Of a stretch of 64,000 nucleotides of DNA, positions 24,608-36,016 are shown piece by piece; the first letter of the stretch is position 1; every line of letters starts with the position of its first letter. A program made the translations under genes and the position numbers. A model generated the notes under the pieces. That model saw only the letters and a list, made by a program, of their open reading frames with translations, made no database searches and was not told the DNA's origin. The stretch spans positions 1,962,823-2,026,822 of the forward strand of contig VYZI01000112.1 in assembly GCA_013397695.1 (NCBI GenBank), in the 5' to 3' direction. The stretch is from Centropus unirufus (Eukaryota; Chordata; Aves; Cuculiformes; Centropidae).

Positions 24608-27600
24608 GAGAAGAAATACTAATTTCCTTTTCACTCTCCTCACCCTGCCTCAGAGTGACGTTAGGGGGGCAATTTGCTTGGAAGAAGAAAGAACCTTCCT
24701 TTTCCTGGCCACAGGAGTGTGACAGAAGAGGCTGCCGAAATCCGCTGTTAGCCTGGACTGATCCGTTTCTCACACATAAAAAGGCCTTTCCTTTATTTTT
24801 CTCTCTCGGTCTTCTGCCGCACATGTTTCAGAAAGAAAATGAGTATTGCTTTCACGTGCTATTTCAGTTATGCACCAGTCTAAAGGTATTCATAACCTGG
24901 CAAAGCACCATGTGATGAGAGAAAGAATGTGAAGAAAGAATGTGCAAACTTAGCTGCTAACATGAGCTGAATGAATGAAACCTTCTGTGGGGAACCCGAG
25001 TCACCTGAGCGAAGGGGGCTGCTCCTCTAGCTGATAGAAACACTGAGCTTGTGGGAGTTGACCCTGCCAGTGCTTACACATGTGCTTTGTCTTAAACTTA
25101 TAAAAATAATCCCATTTGGGCTATTAATCCACACAGAGTTAACAATGTGCTGCAAATAGTGGGGGGATCAAGACCTGAGTCCACTCCCTTACCAGCCACC
25201 GCAGGAGACCAAACCTGCCTTCACTCTGTGGGTCGCGTGAGCATTCAGAAAGAAGATTTTTGTTGTAAGCTTCTGCTCTTGTGATGAATAACCAGTGCAC
25301 CTGGAAATGGAGCAAAATGTCTCCTTCATTCTATATAACGCACGCAGCAGTCACTTTCCTGCTCATAGGGATATATCACACTGAGAGAAGGTTAATAAAA
25401 TGATCAAAATCAGTCAGCTCTGTAGCTGATCCTACAGCTCTTTTTCAGTGTTTAAAACTGTTGACAGCAACCATTTGAACCCTTCCCTATGCCTGAAACA
25501 TACCTAAATCTCTCTCTCGTTTCAATCCCTTGATGCTTAACCTCACCGAGACATCATTTTTCCTTTATGACTGTCGTCTTCTACCTCTATACCTATTTTT
25601 ACAAAATTTCCTGGACTTTAATATATATGAAACCTGAAATTAGGTCATGGATCCAAACTTATTATGGAGGAACAGAAAAACTAAAACATCACTGCATAAG
25701 CCTTATTTCCTTAGGAAAACATGGGGGAAAGATGGATCCAGAAAAACCACTAAAGGATTCAGGAGCAGATGCAGTACATGATTTTTTTTCTTCCTACCCT
25801 TCCTTACCAAACTAGATTTAAATGTGCTTTATAGCAATACATATCACAAGCCTGCAATACAGTGCTGTGAACCACAGTAGTAATAATTTTGAATATGATG
25901 CTCTTAACACACAAAAGTCATCTGTCTGCTGCAATTCCATCAAACTATTCCATTTTGAGGTCAGTAATGTTTTTCCCCCTCTCCATCTGCTACAATTTTG
26001 GAGATTTATTGAATAAAGAAGGCAAAAGTTCTAAATACTCAGCAAATCTATTTTAAGAAGTATATTTATCACAAATCTAATGTGTTGGGTGTCTAATAAC
26101 ATACATGTGTGCATTACGCTTGCCAGAAAATATCAACATTTGCAAATAGTTACCGCATTTACAATTAAAATAATCTATTTGCCAAATGTTTGGTTCTTTT
26201 TCTTTATGTTATTCAAATGATGATTTTTTCTTCTGCTCAAAGTGCAGATCAAAATTTCCTGAGTATCAGAAGTAAAATATTAGGGAGTAATTCTAATGTC
26301 CAATAGAGCCTCATCCAGCTCTTAGCCACAGAATATTGCTGAGACAGTATCAGCTCATTGTTGTTGTAGGAAGCCTAACAGCATCCTTACATGGAAAACT
26401 GAAATGAGGCTCTAAAATTTGCCTCTTCCAAGTTCCTTGCTTGTCAGTTGCAATTCTCCAGCCATTTATCTTGTGGCATGATTTCTGGCTTCTGCTGATA
26501 TGCCTGCTGTCTCCGTCCTTCTGTAAGTGATGGAGGCAGGAGAGGCGGATGGCAGTGGGAGTTCACATGCACGGTGCTGTTATGTCCTGTGAACGCTGGG
26601 ATGCAGAAAGCTTACTATGGGAATGTTCCTACTGCATTATTGAGTTCTGCTCTGGGACTGGCCTAGGAGGGGTGGGGGTGGAATCTTACAGAAAAATAGA
26701 AAAATGGATGATCATAGAAGGATTAAAGCTGCATTGTGTTATTGTAACAATCTCATTCTTAAGCCTCCCACCTACATCGAGCAGAAATAGCTGGAACTTC
26801 AGAGGGATGTAGAAGCTGAAGCTCAGAGTACCATTAAAAACACAGATTTCAAAAGAGAAAACACAAATGAAGCACCTGACTATTGCTTCCCATGACTTCT
26901 TTCCCCTCTAACAGCAAGAAGGGATTTTGAGGCTGACCCAGTGGTCTGTTACCTCCACGTCCCACTCCCTCACCCCATTCTAATCCGTGTGCTGGTGCTG
27001 GCACCATCCTGACCTTGTGGTGACCCACCTGTGGGGGTAACATTGTCAGCCATTCTGGGAGCAGAAAGAAAAAACATATATCACTTTTTCTTGTTTCTTT
27101 CCAATAGCTGGTTCCCAAAAGAGGTTCATTATGAGATCAGATACAAAAGTAGGACTAAGAGATGCTGGGGGATTACATGGCCAGAAGCAGGGAAAGGGAT
27201 GGAGACCATCAATTATGGAAAGAGAACCTTAGACCCACTTAGCCATAATATGAAACCTCTCCTGAAGAAATTAATTATCAAGGACATGCTGGGAGGGGAA
27301 GGACAATGTAACAGAGGGACAAGGTGTCCATTAATCATCATTTGCTACTCTCAGTGGTCATGTGCTCAGTGCCACGCAGCAGCATGCTGAGAGTACTGCA
27401 TCAAAGGTAGCAGCGGTGTTGTTAGAGTGAAGATTTTGGAGATGGATTGGCTACAATCTCCGGTTTCTGCTTTAGCATCTCTAAATGAACCCGAGTTCAG
27501 GCTCAAGCCCTCTGCCCAGGCTTCAAGTTGCTGGACATGAGATGGATGTCCCAGGAGTCACATCATTGGGTTAAAGTTCCGCTGACAGGGTATTTTAGTT

Positions 27601-28254
27601 TGGGTACTGGGCAGCTAAGCAGGACTTGGCTTAATTCCATCATGTGAAAGGAGAATAGCTTTGTCCAATTAGACCTCTACAGTGTGTTTGGTTATTTTCT
27701 CTAGGAGCAGTGAAGTTTATCTTCCTGGACACTTATTCTGCTAGTTAATTTTATAAGTTATATTTTATTACTTTCATATACTTTTCCTCCTCGGTCAGAA
27801 ATAAAAAGGAAGTTAAATACAACACTAAACAATTCCAGCATGACTAAATAACATCTTCAGGGTACTGTACCATTGGTACTGGTCATTTAATCATAGTAGG
27901 TTTTACCTTCATTAGAAGCATTGCCATACTTTAGGAAACAAAACCATCTCCTCACGAGGCTATGCTTTTCCCTTACCAGCATGGCTTAATTTTCCTCCAT
28001 TTCAGTGCATCATTTTCCCATGCTCTTTTTGCTCAGACTTCCAAGTTTCATAGAACAGCAGCAGAACTTTCGGAGCACCTGAGATGATCTTCCCACAGTA
28101 TTCACTGCTGGTAAGGGCTTGGCTGAAGGATCATGTCCATTGTTAAAAATTGCATTTCGAGGCTGAAGTTGCCCATTTACACAAGTCCGGAAAATAATCA
28201 GACACCAAGAAAACTGCCTACATGAGAAGTTTGAATGAATGAGGGAGGAGGGAT
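24608..28254. other. Intergenic DNA, no gene recognised
   Basis: I see only short frames without domains and no repeat that I can name. The 119-codon plus frame at 27,031-27,390 and its antisense neighbour are not supported by splice signals or any motif. Confidence 0.55.
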
Positions 28255-28585
28255 GTAAAGAAATTAAGATTAAGAGAAAGTAGAATCACAGTCTTCAAAT
28301 ACATAAAGTAGTTTGGGGAAGAGGCAGGAACAACCTACCTCTTTTCAGCATCCTTGCTAGCATGAGGATGAAAGAATTTCAAATGCAGCAACAAAGATTC
28401 AGATGGGATATTAGGATTAAGCAGTAGATAGATGGATGACCAGCAAAATATTCAGATCTCCATCACCAGAGATTTTCCATAGATGGGGACAAACACATCA
28501 GTATTTACCGAGGGGTGTAGGTGATACTGCTCCAAGCCAGGGATATGTACTAGACACCTCAGAGGTCCTGCCCAGCCCTCGGGAT
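28255..28585 (+). mobile_element. Ancient CR1/L3-type LINE 3' region
   Basis: The plus strand reads 'cacagtcttcaaatacataaa', then 'cagatgggatattagga', then 'atctccatcaccagagatttt' and 'gacaaacacatcagta', ending with 'cagaggtcctgcccagccct'. This is the ordered series of blocks found in the 3' coding end and 3' UTR of old CR1/L3 elements. It lies opposite to the other LINE copies in the window. It is heavily diverged, has small deletions and no open frame. Confidence 0.6.
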
Positions 28586-29899
28586 CAATGAACCCCCATG
28601 CACAAAATGGTACAATTTGATGTGACTGAATTTTGTTCAGCTCTCACAAATTTTACACCAGACTTTGAGTTCTGCCTTATCCCAGGGGAGTGCAGTTTCT
28701 GCAAGAATTATTAGAGTGAAATATAGCCACAGCCTCTGCTATTAATCGTTTCAGAAGTGAAGGCCCATGCTTTCCTACACTACATCCAGGGAAGGAAAAG
28801 AAGCACAGAATGGAGGCATATATATCTATGTATATATGTACACACACACATATACCCACATAAACTAGAGCCATTGGAAAACCAGGTTTCTGAGTTCTGT
28901 ACTTGTAGAAAGCTACATAAACTCTCACAATTCATTTCTGATTGCCTGAGCCCCAGTTATCTGACATGCCTGTGATAAACATGAGGTTTATTATGTCCTG
29001 AGTCATTGTCCAGGAGAAAAGAATTTAATCTCCTAATAAACTAAAACATGAAAAATAAAAAGGCATTTTTTTGAAACTGATGCAAAGACAACATTGAGAT
29101 TTTGCAATATCCTGATGAACGAGGGCTGTTTTTACAGACAAAAGACAGCAACCGCATTTTGGCCAGTTCTTTATAGCATCTCTCTCTCGGGACAAACACC
29201 CCTTTTTTCTGGCCTGAGTCCAAACGAACCAACTGCCTTCATCAACAACATTTCTTTAGGTACTCTGACACAGTGGCAAAGGCACTGAAAATGTGATTAA
29301 TGGCAATGGGAGATCATAACAAAGGTTAATGCTTTTTCAGCTGTATGCCACTGTTCTAAAACCAGAGAACTGGATGTCTACTGACCAACCAGTTCACCTA
29401 CTCACACAGGGCACCATTCTTATAGCAGACGGTGACTGCACTGGAGTTTTGGTAGACAAAAGTAACAGAGATGGGCAGGGTAATCAAAACTCTACTAATA
29501 CATCTTTGTGCGGTTATCTAACCAAAATCATTTGAGTTGGATGTCCCAGGCCTCAGCACAAACCTCATGATTTATGCATGCCAAAAGCTGCTTTTGAAAA
29601 TACTCATCCTTTTACCATCTCCCATGAGCATTGCAATGTCCAAAGTGTCTAGCAGGATGCCATATATTTATATTTCACATTGCTCATGAGGAAAAGCTGC
29701 TTTAGTAAACCCACATGGGGTAGCAAGCAGTGTTAAGTAACTGCAGTTTCCTGTTGATTACCCTGTTCCATCTCCTCCCTGTGGCAGGAACAGATAAGAC
29801 GTGATTTTTCTACCAATTTCATTGACATGAAAATAACCACTTTAAAATCAGGGCTAATGAGCTAGAAATGTACAACAAAAAAAATTGCTCAAAACCTGT
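28586..29899. other. Intergenic DNA, no gene recognised
   Basis: No exon is supported. The stretch 29,100-29,530 lacks repeat signatures and contains GTGATTAATGG and AAAGGTTAATGC words. It could be regulatory, but I would not call it. Confidence 0.5.
28817..28866. repeat. TA/CA-rich simple repeat
   Basis: Alternating 'tatata', 'tgtaca' and 'cacaca' units form a microsatellite-like tract similar in composition to the one near 5,236. Confidence 0.75.
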
Positions 29900-30020
29900 A
29901 AATACAGACACTGAAATGCAGCTATTTGACATGCCGAGCCACAACAATGACACATGATTTATTGATTAGTTGCCATCACATGATAGAAGCTCAGCAAGTC
30001 ATTTAAAATACCCATATTAT
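29900..30020. promoter_or_regulatory. Candidate homeobox/SOX-rich non-coding element
   Basis: A short block contains ACAACAATGAC (SOX-like), TGATTTATTGATTAG (overlapping homeodomain-type words) and CATCACATGATAG (E-box-like) within about 60 bases, with no repeat or coding signature. This is suggestive of an enhancer core; the call rests only on motif density. Confidence 0.2.
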
Positions 30021-30659
30021 CTTGAAAATCTTCCTACAAATAAAAAGATAAAGTACAGCCTCTGTGTTATTAGTCAATACTTTATTTTTTCTGTCTTAAC
30101 TGACGTGTCATTGATGAATTCTGATTGATCAAAGTATCTTAAAATGATAAATGCTTCTCTAACTCGGTTGTACCATATTAAACTCCTACTATTTTAGCTA
30201 TATGTTTAACTACCATACTCCACTTGAATAGTATAAACACAAAATTTCTGCAATGTATATTCAGAAAATATTAATTATACACCTATCTGAGGTTACTGAT
30301 GTAAAAAAGATGCATTATTTCCAGCATAAAATAGTTAAATCTGATTTTCTACTCCTGAACAGAACACTATAATCATGTGCTTGTAACCATCTTCCCACAG
30401 TGCACCTAGCTCTCCATAATAAAACTGGTACAAACACCAATAGACAAGGAGATTCTATTATTTTTTCTACAATATAGATATATTTATCTATAAACTAGTT
30501 CCAGAATTAGCAATAACATAGAGTCTAAGTATATTGGCTGTAGTTAAAATGAATGGCTACTTTGTGATAGCAGAGGAGCAGCTTTGGAACTTAGCTAGGC
30601 AGCTGCCTTAATTAAAGTTGGAAATGCTGGTTTGGCCGGTTTATACATATGCAGGTGCC

Positions 30660-30677
30660 TGTGTGTGTGTGTTTGTG
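30660..30677. repeat. GT microsatellite
   Basis: A short run of GT dinucleotides ends in 'gtttgtg'. Confidence 0.8.
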
Positions 30678-33559
30678 AAGGGTCTATTTAGGCCAAAAAA
30701 GGAGAAAAATGGGCAGGGCCAAATACTATTCAACATTTTATATTCGTTTTCAGTGTAGCTACATTTTGAAAACACATTAACTTTTGGCTGAAATTTATCA
30801 TCTTTTGATTATTCTTTTTAATTAAATTCCTCAGAAAATTCAAGATAGCAATTAACCTCTTCATTACGCAGGGATCTCTTAAGCGGACTCACACCCAATT
30901 GGGTAGAACCAAGGCAATGTCAGAATGTCAAGTCCTGATTGCAAGGGCTGCTCCTTGTAGTAGTTACACACATCCATACAGGCATTGCAAGCATCCATAT
31001 AAGGTTTTCTGAGGATTCCACAAGGAAATTGTATCCCAGGCCTGCTGGTTTTGTATCTCAAACCTTCCTGCAGGAATTTATATCTGCAGGAAAGTGTATG
31101 CAACACGTCTGCTAAAGTAAACAAAAGCAAGGTAACATTTTGCACAGGCATAAACAAATATATCAAGTGATGGTTGGTTAGAAAATACCAAAGCCCACCC
31201 CCCCCCATGTGGGTTAAACATTTTCTGGCATGAAAATAAAAAGAAATGAAGGAAATCCTACAATTGCCCTAAGGTTATTTTGCCCTTAAACATTTTTTTT
31301 TCTGGATTGTTGGGAAATGAGCACTGAGAAATCCATCAGCCATGAGAAGACCCAATATACACAAATTGATCTGCCATGTGAGTTTAGAGCAAAGGGCATG
31401 AAAGTCAGGATGCACACAATGACATTTCACAAATCTAATAACACCTTAGATTTATCTGGCACTTTTCATCCAGAAAAAGTACATTCCAGGGTGATTTATG
31501 GACTGTGAAAATATAAATATGTATAGTTGGGTCATTTCGGTCACTACTGGAAAATTATGTGGTGCCCTATCAGAACCAAACACTACTGATCACACTTCCT
31601 TGTACTCAGATGGAGAAAGAAAAAGTCTTGTAGAGCCCTTCTCTGTATCTTAACCAGAAGACAAAAACAATTTAGGTAGTGTCCTATTTCTTGTGCTCTT
31701 TGCATTCCCTTTATTGATAGAAATTTCTTTTGAAGGATGGCAGTAGCAGTGGTGCTGGAGCAGGCGTAATCTCAACTACAGCTGCCGATTGATAGAGCAG
31801 ACACATTGCTGCTCATATAAGGAGGAATCCTTTCCCCTTTCTTGCCCTTCTTCATCCTTCAGAAGAGAGCTGGGATTCAGAAGATCCTCAAGCAGGAGGT
31901 AATGAGGTCGCTTGGGCATACAGGCATTCCAACAACCAAAATTTTCTGCACACAGAATGTGCAATTTTAATAATTGTAAAGGATTTGAGGTTCTTTTTTA
32001 GCTGTTCGAGTTTCTCTCAGGTTATCTCCATGACCACAGGGCAGCAACCTTCCTTCCTAAAGGATGATAATCAATCATTTGGCTGTTTATCTGTCCATCA
32101 GCCCCCACTCCCTAGAAACGACAGAACACATCAGCTAGTTGCAAACAAATTATTAAAAGAGGTAGAAGCCTCAAAAATAATTAAGTAGGGGTTTGTGAGC
32201 GTCAGTGACCAGAGACTCAAATTAGTTTTCCAACAGATCAAGATGCAGGAGGAACTTGGCTGTTTAGGGCTGTTCTTGGCAGTAGCCATTCACCCCGGCA
32301 GTGCAGGTAGCCGCGCTATCCAGGCAGCACACGTGCCACTCTGGGCCAGCAACAGTGGCTGCTGCCCCTCACCACCAAGATGTCACATTGGACATGAAAG
32401 AGAACAGGACATGAGGTTATTGGAACGAGTCAGAGACAAAGCCACAGGAAATCTGGCTTCATTAGTTCAGTTGCTCATAGAACTAGGTGTTTTTAATAAT
32501 GACAGCTGGAAATTCAGCTCTTTTTTACAGGGCTTGAAGGTCTCGGCAGTAGGAAGGATCTTGTGTATTGCTGCGCCTTAGATGAAACTGAGAATTGATG
32601 GCACTGGAAAGGGAAGCAGAAGAGAGGTACACGTATTTCATCCAGTGTAAAAGATAATAACAAGCAGAGAAAAAAAAACCCAGAAGGACATGTGTAATGA
32701 CGAATGGGTGATAACAAGGTAAGGAGAAAAAAAGGGAGTGCGGAAGGAGGAAATAAATACAAAATTGAAATCTGGACTAGAGTCCTATTCACATGCAGTG
32801 CCATTATCTTTGTCCTTACACTGGAGAGAGAGAGCACGGCTCTCACCCCCACCCCGAGCTGCATGCTGCATGTGTAAGCACACGCGGGCAGTAAAGATCC
32901 CTGGCAATCTGTTAATCATTCAGTCCTTTACTTGTTGCTCTTTTTCAGAGCATTTCCGCATTTAAGGGTTGATTTTATCTCCTCTTTTTCTTTTTTTGGT
33001 GATAAGGGAGGGGAATAATCCTTCAGCTCCAAATAGCAGTTTTTTATGTGCAGCTGTTTATCTGGGTTCACTGGGGAGATATCTCCCTGTATCGCATAAC
33101 TCTCCATGGGGGGAGGATGATGTGCTGGCTCCAAGACAAGGAAGGGCCAGTGGGAGGTAGAAGACCATCTTTTGAACACTATGCACCTTCACAAGCAAGC
33201 CAAGGGCTGAACTCAGCACTGAATTCAGTACCAAAGTGCTGTGGTACGTATCAGTGCCCCAGCTGGCAGGAGCACAGGCCAGTATGCCATGCTGCTGTTT
33301 TAGCACGTCCACCTGTGCCTGGCAGAACAGCAACTTATGGATGCTTAGCAGAGAAGACAGCTGTCCTGAGGTGTGTGGCCACCTTGAGCTCTAGTTCAGC
33401 TTCATAATCCCTGTCACGCTCAGCAAGGTCAAATGCACAGCAGGTAATTGTTAAGGACTGGATGAGGATTCAGCATGGCTTCACTTCACCAGCTCCTCTT
33501 TGAATTAAATAAACTGTCACCATTGCTCTGGCTCTGTACATGTTCATGTGCAGGCTTCT

Positions 33560-33581
33560 GGAAAAAAAAAAAGAAAAAAAA
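33560..33581. repeat. Interrupted A tract
   Basis: Two A runs are separated by one G. No adjacent retrocopy signature is visible. Confidence 0.85.
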
Positions 33582-35499
33582 GGCTGTTATGAGGCCAGAA
33601 CAACAGGAGCCAGAGGAGCCAGCCAGAAGGAACTGGGTGGTGAGCTGGGAGAGGGCTAAGGCTTAGATTTAGCCCTGAGATAGCTACCACAAAACAGCAG
33701 AAGTACAGCAAGTCCAGCCCTGGCCAGTGGATAATAGAAGGCGCAAGTATAGGAGCACACCTGGGTCTCCTTCCCACCCCCTGTTAGTAGGACAAGCAGA
33801 TCACTAGGTTTGGGGCAGGCAGGGTGAGGAGAGGAGTGAAAGAGCCCCCAGCAAAAGCCTTGGGGGCAGAGCATGCTGGGAGGCAAGGATTCACAAGCCA
33901 GGGCACAAGGAGAGCCGTCTGGCCGGTAGTTCCAGGGCATTCTGCCATAATTTTGGGCACAACCTGGCCAGAAGCCCAGACATTGAAAGAGCAGCCTGGA
34001 AAGTGAAGTCTTACCAAGCCCATTAGCAGCCTGCGAGTTCCTCCATCCTGGATCCCTCCCATGGCTTGCAGAATGCAACTAACCCAATTTTCCTAGGAAG
34101 GTCTAATCTCCCTTTTCTGCAGATTTCCCTTCACTCTTCTAGCAAGTGAGGTACAGAGGAGGGATCTAGATCTTCTGAAATGCTCCAGAATTGGGACTCA
34201 GCCTGGGCAGGTGAAGAGCAGGAAGGAGGCAAACAAACATGGACAAGAGCCTTCTGGTGGAGGTCAGCACAAAAACTGGGCCAGGCTGGTGAGAGCCAGT
34301 CAGCATAGTCTGCATCCCAAGCACAACCCTGGAGGGGTTACATTTAAATGGTCCCAACTTACCACCAGGACTTCAGTGGCACTTTGCACAGCCAAGGTCT
34401 GAACGCCAGTTTTAGCATCTCTTCCAACAGCCTCTCACTTTTTGCTCTTGCCCAGGTTTTGGAGTTGTTTTGTATTTATTTGGTATTTGTTGCCATTCTG
34501 AGATGCAATGACAATTTCTCAGCAATTTCCAGGGTGCTTTTTGAGAAGCGTGGCTTTTGGACCAGCTCTCTCCCAGTGTCCCAGTGGGAAGCCCAACGCA
34601 CATAGCATTTAATGAGGCTGTGCTCGAAGTGCCAAATAGCAGCTAATTAATTACTCCTTGCAACATTGCTGGTCCACATTTGACCAATGGAAAGCTACCT
34701 ACAAAGTCTAAAGAACGTGTCCAGATCTTACCTGACCCATTCTTCTGAGACATCCCTCTTTTTTTTAATAGGTTACGCCTACATTACTTACAGTGGAAAC
34801 CTGGACACGCAGATCATGCTGCTAAAGCAAGGCGACACCGCGCTTCCAGGGGCAGGGAGCAGGCTTTTCATTAGCTCCTGTTGGCATGTTTCTGGGGGAA
34901 AACAGGAGAAATTTGCACAGAGGGTTTCTAGCAAGAGCCTGAGAGGGCGTTTTCTTCAGACCTTCAGAAACCGTGTTTGGGGAAGAGTTTACCCGAGAGT
35001 TATAAACCCTAGAGCGCTTTCAGGTCCCTAAAAATGTTGCTGGTGACACATTTTGAGCCCCACGACAGGGGGTGCAAACTCTGGGAGCCCAGGGGTCCCT
35101 GCTCAGGGAATGAGGGCTGGAAATTACGCCGTTCCCTACATATCTAAGGGCAGCTCCAAAACACCACCCGAGTACGCCACGTACCCCAAGGCCTTTCGCT
35201 ACGAAAGAGCAAGGAGACCCTTCCTCAGGGATTCGTCCTGCCCCGCTGGAGTGCGCCGGGGAGGCCAGCAGCGGCCGCGGCTTCCCGGGGGCGCCGGGAA
35301 GCGCCGCTCCGCCCGTGCCGGTTCCCGGGAAGCGCTCGCCGGGAGCGCTCAGTCCCACGGGCGGCCCCGCGCCGGCTCTGCCTGGTCGGCGGGCAAAACA
35401 AAGCAGAGACGGGGAAGCGAAAAGGGAGAGAAAGTGCAGCTCCTGCCTCCCCCCAGCCTGGATCTCCCCGCATGAGACAGCGATGCAAGCTGATCCCGA

Positions 35500-35573
35500 C
35501 CGGGGGCAGGGGGTGGAGAGAGGAGGAGGAGGAGGGAGGACGGAGGGAGGGAGGGAAGGAGGGACGAACGGGA
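35500..35573 (+). repeat. Purine-rich tract with G-quadruplex motif
   Basis: A nearly pure G/A stretch. Four GGG runs at 35,545-47, 35,549-51, 35,553-55 and 35,561-63 fit the canonical G3N1-7 quadruplex pattern with loops of 1, 1 and 5 bases. It lies upstream of the likely transcription start zone. It is polymorphism-prone low-complexity DNA that could also act in promoter architecture. Confidence 0.8.
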
Positions 35574-35762
35574 GGCTCTCTCCTTCCCTGGGCTGTTTTT
35601 TTCAGTTTCCTGTCTCGCATTGTGCTCACAGCGGATATGTGCTGCGCCTACAGGTGTGTCCCCTCCTCGCAGCTTTTCCCGGCTCCCCGGCGTAGGCTCC
35701 GGCTGTCGGGGGGCGGCGGCAGATCGCGACCGTCATGTGAAGATTAATTTCGCTCGGGGCGG

Positions 35763-35820
35763 TTTCTTCTCTCTCCCCTCCGTCTTTCCCCCTCCCTCCC
35801 TTGCTCTCCTCCTTCCTCTC
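35763..35820 (-). repeat. Pyrimidine-rich tract, quadruplex-prone on the minus strand
   Basis: A nearly pure C/T stretch with C runs at 35,775-78, 35,788-92, 35,794-96 and 35,798-800. Its reverse complement resembles the purine tract about 200 bases upstream. It may overlap the transcription start zone. Confidence 0.75.
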
Positions 35821-36016
35821 GGAGGTGGCCGTAGCCGCTGCCGCCTTCGCTCTGACTCCGGCGCCGGGGCCCGCCGGGAGCATGGGCGGCCGCCGGGGGC
35901 TGCCGTAGCGGCTCTGCCCACCCCGCTCCGGGCTCCCGGCCGCGCCGCTCCCGCTCGGGCGGCTCGGGCGGTCCGCGCCCGCGGGGCTCTCCCGCCGGCG
36001 CCTGCACCTGTTGAAG
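35763..36016 (+). other. Candidate non-coding first exon, 5' end uncertain
   Basis: The right boundary is supported by a strong donor, GAAG|GTAACG, with GT at 36,017-36,018 inside the CpG island. The left boundary is a guess set at the pyrimidine tract. No long frame with convincing protein content crosses the donor. An ATG at 35,882 opens a nine-codon upstream frame closed by TAG at 35,906-35,908, which would lower translation from a downstream start if it lies in the mature mRNA. An alternative donor (CTACAG|GTGTGT, GT at 35,654-35,655) follows an ATG at 35,638, so a different first exon ending there is possible. The exon would join the candidate exon at 39,342. Confidence 0.45.

Larger units (their letters stand above)
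30021..35164. other. Intergenic DNA upstream of the CpG island
   Basis: No exon is supported. GC rises stepwise from about 32.2 kb towards the island. A possible SINE-type relic lies at about 31,437-31,625 ('atctggcacttttcatcca', then 'actcagatggagaaag'), too diverged to name. Overlapping frames at 32,195-32,864, 33,048-33,407 and 33,656-34,078 occur on both strands and have no domains. Confidence 0.5.

Noticed and set aside
28045..28100. 'catagaacagcagcagaac' as a CR1 3' end
   Set aside because: The following bases do not continue into the CR1 'ggttggaaggga' block.
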